Shown one piece after another: positions 44,631 through 49,926 of a stretch of DNA of 49,926 nucleotides. Source of the stretch: Lachnospiraceae bacterium (GTDB lineage Bacteria > Bacillota > Clostridia > Lachnospirales > Lachnospiraceae); the NCBI GenBank assembly GCA_024403515.1, contig JAKSRS010000016.1, positions 1-49,926 of the forward strand. The letters are read 5' to 3'. Each line of letters opens with the position of its first letter. Positions within the stretch are counted from its first letter, which is position 1. The notes beneath the pieces were generated by a model, which had not been told where the DNA came from, ran no database searches, and saw nothing but the letters and a program-made list of their open reading frames with translations. The position numbers and the translations under genes are program-made.

Positions 44631-44897
44631 ATGACTAAAAAAGAGATACCTGTATTGCTTACACTTACTGCTGCAGCAATTACAGCTTTATCAACTTACT
44701 TTAATGGATATTCATTAAAGGAGATGACAATTGCACTTCTTGCTACTATCGTAGCATTCTACTTTATTGGCAGTGTCATTAAAACAATTTTAGATTCTTT
44801 TGACAAAAAGAATAGTGAAACTGAAGAAGTTTCAGAGTCTGGTGAGGTTATTGAAAAAGAGGCAGTACCTGAGCAGAACGAGGAAAATGGGAATTAA
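44631..44897 (+). CDS. Small unknown membrane protein between cheD and sigD
   Basis: 88 aa. Two predicted membrane helices (about residues 7-26 and 33-55) with a short loop, then an acidic, charged C-terminal tail (Glu-rich). It starts immediately after the cheD stop and ends 25 bp before sigD, so it is part of the operon. I do not recognise a family. Its size and topology suggest a small membrane partner, perhaps related to the sigD-linked proteins of other Firmicutes, but no function is claimed. Confidence 0.75.
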   Translation: MTKKEIPVLLTLTAAAITALSTYFNGYSLKEMTIALLATIVAFYFIGSVIKTILDSFDKKNSETEEVSESGEVIEKEAVPEQNEENGN

Positions 44898-44922
44898 AAA
44901 TACTCCATAAGGAGCCTTTCGG

Positions 44923-45684
44923 ATGGACGAACAAGGAAAGAAGAAAATGTGGGATGAATACTCTGTAAAGAGATCACCCGAACTTCGTGAAAAGTTAATA
45001 CTTGAATATGCGCCATTGGTTAAACTCGTGGCCGGACGACTCAGTATGTATCTTGGGTACAATGTCGAATACGAGGACCTCGTTAGCTATGGTATATTTG
45101 GTCTTATCGATGCTATTGATAAGTTTGATAACACCAAGGATGTTAAGTTTGAAACATATGCCAGCTTGCGAATAAGAGGTTCTATTCTTGACCAGATTCG
45201 AAAAATGGACTGGATTCCAAGAACAGTCAGACAGAGACAGAAACAGATGGATGCTGCAATGAAAGAAATTGAGTTAGAGAAGGGAAGACCTGCAACTGAC
45301 GATGAAATTGCTGCTAAAATCGGTGTGTCATCTGACGAATTATTGGAATGGCAGTCTCAGATGAAAGTAACAAACGTTGTTTCTTTAAATGAGTTTATGG
45401 AACAGGGGAGTGAAGTTCCTAACGAAAGAAATCTGACATCCCATTTTGAAGGACCCGAGGAAGTACTAGAGAAGAACGAACTTAAAGAGATGCTTGCGAA
45501 GAGTCTTGATGTTTTGACAGATAAGGAGAAGAAGGTAATTCTTTTCTACTATTATGAAGAACTGACACTTAAGGAAATTAGTTATGTGCTTGAAGTGTCC
45601 GAATCAAGAGTATCGCAGCTTCACACTCGAGCGCTTCAGAAAATGAAGGAAAAGCTCGGAAAGTATATGAACATTTTAAACTAG
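44923..45684 (+). CDS. sigD: Flagellar sigma factor SigD (FliA)
   Basis: 253 aa sigma-28 family protein. Region 2 has YEDLVSYGIFGLIDAIDKFD and FETYASLRIRGSILDQIRKM. Region 3 has RQRQKQMDAAMKEIELEKGR. Region 4 has LTLKEISYVLEVSESRVSQL. It directs RNA polymerase to class III motility genes such as flagellin, and probably also to the internal promoter found at 23626-23652. In B. subtilis too it lies at the end of the fla/che operon. Confidence 0.97.
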   Translation: MDEQGKKKMWDEYSVKRSPELREKLILEYAPLVKLVAGRLSMYLGYNVEYEDLVSYGIFGLIDAIDKFDNTKDVKFETYASLRIRGSILDQIRKMDWIPRTVRQRQKQMDAAMKEIELEKGRPATDDEIAAKIGVSSDELLEWQSQMKVTNVVSLNEFMEQGSEVPNERNLTSHFEGPEEVLEKNELKEMLAKSLDVLTDKEKKVILFYYYEELTLKEISYVLEVSESRVSQLHTRALQKMKEKLGKYMNILN

Positions 45685-45708
45685 TATTCATTGGGAGTTA
45701 CGATTTTT

Positions 45709-47298
45709 ATGAACGGTTATTTTCAGCTTGCACCCGGTGCTAATGGAAAAATTGTAATCAACATTTTTCCACCAACAGATGGGGGCGAGGCAATTAGACG
45801 AGAAGAAATTCTTGAATATTTGTCGATTAAAAACATTGCTTATGAGGTAAAAGATTTAGGAGCGGCTTTGTTATCGGGAGAGGCGGCTTCGATTCCGACT
45901 GCTACTGACTTTAGATTTGCAGAGGGTGAATTTGTTAAGATTAGCGTTTCACCTGACAATATGCTTGCAACAGCAAGAATTATTGCACCTTTTAGAGGGG
46001 CTCAGCCTATGAGTGTAGCTGAGTTTGGTCGTGAATTATCATCCAGAGGTATCATTAATGGCATTGATGCACAGGGTATCAATGCTTTTCTTGCAAATAG
46101 AAAATACTGTACGGATTTTGTAGTGGCAAAGGGTACGCCTCCTGTACAGGGTAAAGATGCCCAGATTGAGTATTTCTTTAATACGGATTTAAGAGTGCGT
46201 CCTACCATGAATGAAGATGGTAGTGTAGACTTCTTTAATCTTAATACAATTAATCACTGCAAAAAAGGTGATTTGCTTGCGAGACTTACACCCGCAGTAT
46301 TGGGTTCAATGGGTATGAACATCAAGGGTGAAAGAATCAAGCCAAGAGAAGTAAGACAGAAACTTTTAAGATTTGGTAGAAATATAACACAGACAGAGGA
46401 TAAAAAGGAAATCTATGCTGATGTTGCAGGTCACGTAGCATTGGTTGACGGTAAGGTTTTCGTTTCAAACGTTTTTGAAGTTGAAAATGTAGATAACTCT
46501 GTCGGTAACATTGAATATGACGGAAGTGTTCGCGTAAACGGTAATGTTCGTGAAAACTTTAAGATAAAAGCAGCCGGAAACGTTGAGGTAAGAGGAATTG
46601 TTGAAGGCGCTACAATAGAAGCCGGTGGTAACATTATTATTGCCATGGGTATGCAGGGTATGCATAAGGGCGTACTTAAGGCAGAAGGTAACATTATCTG
46701 TAAATTTATTGAAAATTCTACAGTAACTGCGGGTGGATATGTTGAATCAGAATCCATTATTCACACTAATGTGGTGGCTGGTACTGATGTTAACTGCTCC
46801 GGTAAGAGAGGGTTAATAACCGGTGGTAAGGTTTGTGCAACCAATTCAATTAGCGTTAGAAACTTAGGCTCTGCTATGGCTGCTGATACCGTTGTTGAAG
46901 TTGGTATGGATACCGGCGTTAAACAGAAGATTATTGCTCTTCAGAAGGAAATCGCTGAAATCAATAAGCAGATGAATACAATTAAGCCTGTTTTGGATGG
47001 CGCTAAGCAGAAGCTTGCGCTTGGAATCAAAATGAACGCTGCACAGCTTCAGCAGATTCAGAAATTGGCAATACTTAGTAAAGCTAATAGTGAAAAACTT
47101 CAGGATGACATCGCTGCGCTTGAATCATTGCAGGCTGTTGCTGATGCTGAAACACAGGGAACAGTAACTGTTACAGGTGATGTATTCCCCGGAACCAAGA
47201 TATGTATTGGTGATGTTTCAATGGTTGTTAAAAATGCAATGAAATATTGCCGCTTCGTAAAAGATGGTGGCGATGTTAAGATGGCGGCTATTTATTAA
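45709..47298 (+). CDS. FapA/DUF342 protein
   Basis: About 529 aa. Contains FAPA-type beta-helix repeats (about residues 150-400) with INTINHCKKGDLLARLTP and many GN-rich turns such as EAGGNIIIAMG and VRGIVEGATIEAGG, followed by a coiled coil (about 410-475). Genes of this family are often next to sigD in Clostridia and have been linked to flagella or cell-surface polymers; the function is not established. The start is taken as ATG 45709 (GGGAG at 45693-45697); TTG 45691 is an in-frame alternative. Confidence 0.85.
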   Translation: MNGYFQLAPGANGKIVINIFPPTDGGEAIRREEILEYLSIKNIAYEVKDLGAALLSGEAASIPTATDFRFAEGEFVKISVSPDNMLATARIIAPFRGAQPMSVAEFGRELSSRGIINGIDAQGINAFLANRKYCTDFVVAKGTPPVQGKDAQIEYFFNTDLRVRPTMNEDGSVDFFNLNTINHCKKGDLLARLTPAVLGSMGMNIKGERIKPREVRQKLLRFGRNITQTEDKKEIYADVAGHVALVDGKVFVSNVFEVENVDNSVGNIEYDGSVRVNGNVRENFKIKAAGNVEVRGIVEGATIEAGGNIIIAMGMQGMHKGVLKAEGNIICKFIENSTVTAGGYVESESIIHTNVVAGTDVNCSGKRGLITGGKVCATNSISVRNLGSAMAADTVVEVGMDTGVKQKIIALQKEIAEINKQMNTIKPVLDGAKQKLALGIKMNAAQLQQIQKLAILSKANSEKLQDDIAALESLQAVADAETQGTVTVTGDVFPGTKICIGDVSMVVKNAMKYCRFVKDGGDVKMAAIY

Positions 47299-47309
47299 GG
47301 AGTAGAGAA

Positions 47310-47630
47310 ATGGGAATAGGACCGATTGAAATTCAGGGTTCAATTTCGCGAACTCAGGATTTTGCAAGTATCAGGCTCAACGAAGATAATAAAGGTGCAC
47401 ATCTGCAGGTTCAGATTACCCAAAGCAACCAAAAAGAAACCGATGAAAAGGTTAACACTGTAAAACGTGGGGATGACGTTTCAAAGGACCAGAAAAACTT
47501 TGATGCTCGTGAAAAAGGCAGTAACGAATATCATGGTGATGGTGGTCAGGCCAGAAATGAAAAAACTGTCACCGGAGATGGTAAAGTAATAATCAAGGGC
47601 ATGGACAGTTCTTTTGATATAAAAATATGA
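47310..47630 (+). CDS. Small conserved-looking hypothetical protein
   Basis: 106 aa, very polar, with no predicted membrane helix or signal. The N-terminus GIGPIEIQGSISRTQDF and the C-terminus GKVIIKGMDSSFDIKI look ordered, while the middle (about 40-80) is rich in Lys, Asp, Asn and Gln. I do not recognise a named family. It lies 11 bp after the FapA-like gene with AAGGAG before the ATG, and 13 bp before the next start, so it is translated from the same message. Confidence 0.75.
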   Translation: MGIGPIEIQGSISRTQDFASIRLNEDNKGAHLQVQITQSNQKETDEKVNTVKRGDDVSKDQKNFDAREKGSNEYHGDGGQARNEKTVTGDGKVIIKGMDSSFDIKI

Positions 47631-47643
47631 GTTGGAGAAAAGT

Positions 47644-48615
47644 ATGGGCGTTACAGAAATTGTATTACTCATAATCGGAATTGCTTTTTTCGTTGCAAGC
47701 TTTTTTTTGCCGGATGGAAAAAGCGAGCAGGATGAATATCGCGATGATGAAAAGAGAATCAGGGAATTAGTTGATAAGCAGATTGAATCAGCCAAAGAAA
47801 GAATTGAAGATATGGTTGATGAAACTGTTAATTATTCCATTGAAAAAACTGAAAGAGCTTTAGAGCGTCTTTCCAACGAGAAAATCATGGCGGTTGATGA
47901 GTATTCAGAAACTGTTTTAAAGAAGATTAACGATAATCATAATGAAGCTGTTTTTCTTTATGATATGTTAAATGATAAGGATGAAAAACTTAAAAATTCC
48001 GGAGACGAGCTTAAGGCCAAAGATGAAGAATTAAAGGCTAAAAGCGAGGAGTTAAGAGCAAGAGATGAAGCTTTAAGAGAGCAGGAAGAATTAAGAGCGC
48101 AGGAAGAGAAAAAGGCTGAAGAAAGACGTAAAGCTGAAGCTGCAAGAATTGCTGAAGAGGAAGCAAGACTTGCATATGAAGAAGAAAGAAACAGGGAACT
48201 CAGACTTCAGTTTGAAGAAGAACAAAGAAAGATGGAAGCAGAACGTGCTTTTGCTCCACTTGATCCTGAAAAGGTATATGTGATTGAAGGGGAAGGCATT
48301 ATTGAACCTGTTAGCGAGGTTTTAGTGAATGCTCCTATAGATAATAAGGAAGTAAAAGAGCCAAAGACCACAAAGGCTAAAACTTCTAATAAAACTGCAA
48401 AAGCCCAAACAAAGACAAATAAGGCTTCTAAAAGCGATGATGAGCCCGGCCTTTTGGTTTCTTTCCAAAAAGGTGAAGAAATAAAGAAGAACAAGAATGA
48501 TGAGATTAGAAGACTTCATGATGAAGGAAAGTCAAATATGGCAATTGCCAAAGAACTTGGCCTTGGCGTAGGTGAAGTTAAACTTGTACTTGATTTATTC
48601 TCATCAAGAAAATAA
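47644..48615 (+). CDS. Membrane-anchored coiled-coil protein in the swrB position
   Basis: About 323 aa. One N-terminal membrane helix (about 4-22, EIVLLIIGIAFFVASFFL) is followed by a long charged coiled coil (about 30-215, Glu/Lys/Arg-rich with AEERRKAEAARIAEEEA). A Lys/Thr-rich linker follows, then a C-terminal ~35-residue helix-turn-helix-like end, RRLHDEGKSNMAIAKELGLG. Position after sigD and before rpsB matches B. subtilis swrB, also a single-pass coiled-coil protein. The start is ATG 47644 (GGAG 6 nt upstream); TTG 47632 overlaps that site. Confidence 0.75.
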   Translation: MGVTEIVLLIIGIAFFVASFFLPDGKSEQDEYRDDEKRIRELVDKQIESAKERIEDMVDETVNYSIEKTERALERLSNEKIMAVDEYSETVLKKINDNHNEAVFLYDMLNDKDEKLKNSGDELKAKDEELKAKSEELRARDEALREQEELRAQEEKKAEERRKAEAARIAEEEARLAYEEERNRELRLQFEEEQRKMEAERAFAPLDPEKVYVIEGEGIIEPVSEVLVNAPIDNKEVKEPKTTKAKTSNKTAKAQTKTNKASKSDDEPGLLVSFQKGEEIKKNKNDEIRRLHDEGKSNMAIAKELGLGVGEVKLVLDLFSSRK

Positions 48616-48630
48616 AGAGGACCACGATTA

Positions 48631-49401
48631 ATGAATTTGAAATCATATAGCCGTGGAATCGGGGCGGGTATTGTTGTTACTGCAATAATCATGGGAATTG
48701 CTTCTAATAAAAGAACAATGACTGATGAAGAGGTTATAAACAGAGCCAAGGAGTTAGGATATACTCAAAGCAGTGTACTGACACAGGCTTCAGCTTCAGC
48801 ATCAGAAGAAAAAACTTCAATAAGCATAACCGATTCGACAACATCTATAAGCATAATATCATTTGATGACGATAAAAACGACGAAGTAAAAGAAGTAGAC
48901 TCGTCAGTGGATAAGACATCTTCAAGTGCATCCGGAAAAGACGATTCATCTGCATCTGTAAGCGATGATGTATTATCGTCGTCATCGGTAAGCGCGTCGA
49001 CGTCAGCAAGTACATCAACATCGACAAGTACATCAACATCGACAAGCACATCGACGTCAGCAAGTACATCAGCATCGACAAGCACTTCGACGTCGACAAG
49101 TACTTCAACTTCGACAAGCACTTCGACATCGACGAGTACTTCGGTATCCGAAAAAGATCCGGCAGATAAGCCCGGAGTTTCTGATACGAGTGTGGTTATT
49201 TCTATTTATAAAGGTGACAGTTCCGTAACTGTCAGCCGTAGAATGTATGAAGCTGGTCTTATTGAGTCAGCTGTTGAGTTTGATCAGTTCCTTTGCGAAA
49301 ACGGATATGATAAATATCTTTGCGTAGGAGATTATGATATTTTAGTAGGCCTTGATTTTGATACAATGGCTAAGATTATAACAAGAAGAAAACTGTACTA
49401 A
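48631..49401 (+). CDS. Membrane protein with Ser/Thr repeat and MltG-like C-terminal domain
   Basis: 256 aa. One N-terminal membrane helix (about 9-26) precedes a long Ser/Thr/Asp-rich low-complexity stretch (about 50-172) and a C-terminal folded domain (about 183-255): VVISIYKGDSSVTVSRRMYE and SAVEFDQFLCENGYDKYLCV, ending MAKIITRRKLY. The end resembles the LysM-like subdomain of MltG/YceG lytic transglycosylases, but the catalytic region is absent. A role at the cell wall is an inference. It is the last gene of the operon; a terminator follows. Confidence 0.8.
   Translation: MNLKSYSRGIGAGIVVTAIIMGIASNKRTMTDEEVINRAKELGYTQSSVLTQASASASEEKTSISITDSTTSISIISFDDDKNDEVKEVDSSVDKTSSSASGKDDSSASVSDDVLSSSSVSASTSASTSTSTSTSTSTSTSTSASTSASTSTSTSTSTSTSTSTSTSTSTSVSEKDPADKPGVSDTSVVISIYKGDSSVTVSRRMYEAGLIESAVEFDQFLCENGYDKYLCVGDYDILVGLDFDTMAKIITRRKLY
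49008..49133 (+). repeat. 18-bp tandem repeat encoding Ser-Thr repeats
   Basis: Seven consecutive 18-bp units begin at 49008, for example AAGTACATCAACATCGAC, and diverge mostly at third codon positions. A partial eighth unit follows. 18 is a multiple of 3, so each unit encodes three Ser-Thr pairs and copy-number change keeps the frame. Confidence 0.88.
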
Positions 49402-49421
49402 ATAAGTTAATAAAAGCCTGT

Positions 49422-49469
49422 AAAAATGCCTCGTTTTTTCACTGAAAAGTGTTGCAAACGGGGCTTTTT
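49422..49469 (+). terminator. Terminator of the fla/che operon
   Basis: AAAAATGCCTCGTTT pairs with AAACGGGGCTTTTT (one G-U). The loop region holds a second small hairpin CACTGAAAAGTG with a GAAA tetraloop. A T-run ends it. Its right arm includes the -35 of the rpsB promoter. Confidence 0.85.
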
Positions 49470-49480
49470 AGTGGTATAAT
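49452..49480 (+). promoter_or_regulatory. Sigma-A promoter of rpsB
   Basis: TTGCAA (49452-49457), a 17-bp spacer, and a perfect TATAAT (49475-49480). The -35 lies inside the right half of the preceding terminator. Confidence 0.85.
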
Positions 49481-49501
49481 TGCAACGCTGTGAATAAAGC
49501 A

Positions 49502-49563
49502 CGCATGAATTAACCCCGTCGGTGCCCTTAACGCCGGGTGGACGGATAACATGGAATCATGCG
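49502..49563 (+). promoter_or_regulatory. Structured 5' leader of rpsB, candidate autoregulatory RNA
   Basis: A multi-level stem forms between CGCATGA (49502-49508) and TCATGCG (49557-49563), enclosing CCGTC (49516-49520)/GACGG (49541-49545) and CGGT/GCCG inside. The transcript from the promoter at 49452-49480 begins about 15 nt upstream. The rpsB ribosome binding site (TGGAGG) follows about 17 nt after the structure. It could be an S2 protein-binding leader; this is inference. Confidence 0.5.
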
Positions 49564-49591
49564 GAAGAATAACCAAAATGGAGGTAATAAA

Positions 49592-49926
49592 ATGAGCGTT
49601 ATTTCAATGAAACAGTTACTCGAAGCAGGTGTTCACTTTGGACACCAGACAAGAAGATGGAACCCTAAGATGGCTCCTTACATCTTCACAGAAAGAAATG
49701 GTATCCACATTATCGATCTTCAGAAGTCTGTAGGTAAGGTTGATGAAGCTTACAATGCAGTATCTGATATCGTAGCACAGGGTGGTATCGTTCTTTTCGT
49801 AGGTACAAAGAAGCAGGCTCAGGATGCTGTTAAGACAGAAGCTGAACGTTGCGGTATGTACTATGTAAATGAAAGATGGCTTGGTGGTATGCTTACAAAC
49901 TTCAAGACAATTCAGTCAAGAATTGC
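49592..49926 (+). CDS. rpsB: 30S ribosomal protein S2, 3' end cut off
   Basis: Small-subunit protein S2. It starts [20 protein letters not shown], followed by [20 protein letters not shown] and later [19 protein letters not shown], all S2 hallmarks. The frame is open to the window edge (about 111 residues seen of ~250). The start is ATG 49592 after TGGAGG. In many Firmicutes rpsB-tsf follow the fla/che operon, as here. Confidence 0.96.
   Translation, partial: MSVISMKQLLEAGVHFGHQTRRWNPKMAPYIFTERNGIHIIDLQKSVGKVDEAYNAVSDIVAQGGIVLFVGTKKQAQDAVKTEAERCGMYYVNERWLGGMLTNFKTIQSRI

Noticed and set aside
48765..49121. Antisense open frames opposite the Ser/Thr repeat
   Set aside because: They mirror the low-complexity repeat (Asp/Val-rich translation) and have no start signals.

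Overview
The window looks like the chromosome of a motile, anaerobic, low-to-moderate-GC Firmicute, most likely a Lachnospiraceae member related to Butyrivibrio or Pseudobutyrivibrio. The basis is a non-secreted-looking GH9 glucanase, a CodY regulator, and a Bacillus/Clostridium-type fla/che operon with fliY, cheC, cheD, flhF and flhG. Species cannot be fixed from the sequence alone. Almost everything is on the + strand; rpsT is the only clear minus-strand gene.

Layout. 1-2202 is the 3' part of a GH9 glycoside hydrolase, cut by the window edge. 2379-2642 is rpsT (minus strand), divergent from lepA-hemW (2867-5789). Next come a degenerate HD-GYP protein (5918-7012) and a DNA-processing group, comM-dprA-topA (7150-12064). 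12064-12861 is a gene-free block of about 800 bp. It holds a 22-bp tandem array of imperfect palindromes, a 35-bp palindrome and a roughly 350-bp element with long terminal inverted repeats and nested hairpins. The element stops 2 bp short of a predicted CodY operator and the codY promoter.

After codY and its terminator, a single long fla/che operon runs from flgB at 13969: rod and MS-ring genes (flgB, flgC, fliE, fliF), switch and export ATPase (fliG, fliH, fliI, fliJ), ylxF, hook genes (fliK, flgD, a small flagellar operon protein, flgE), flbD, stator (motA, motB), fliL, switch (fliM, fliY), cheY, export gate (fliO, fliP, fliQ, fliR, flhB, flhA), flhF, flhG, a PilZ c-di-GMP receptor, cheB, cheA and cheW. 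A terminator-like hairpin follows cheW, then cheC, cheD, a small membrane protein, sigD, a FapA/DUF342 protein, a small unknown, a SwrB-like membrane coiled-coil protein and a Ser/Thr-repeat membrane protein. rpsB then starts under its own promoter and structured leader. This order, including codY before flgB and sigD-swrB-rpsB at the far end, matches the B. subtilis arrangement.

How it works together. The operon encodes most of the basal body, hook, export apparatus and stator, plus a Bacillus-type chemotaxis core: CheA/W/Y/B, the CheC and FliY phosphatases, and the CheD deamidase. Flagellin, filament cap, CheR and receptors are not in the window. SigD, made near the operon end, could feed back on a near-perfect SigD-type promoter found inside the 3' end of flgD. 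Nutrient status (CodY) and c-di-GMP (PilZ) are plausible upstream inputs. The least explained sequence is the 12.1-12.8 kb repeat and hairpin block.
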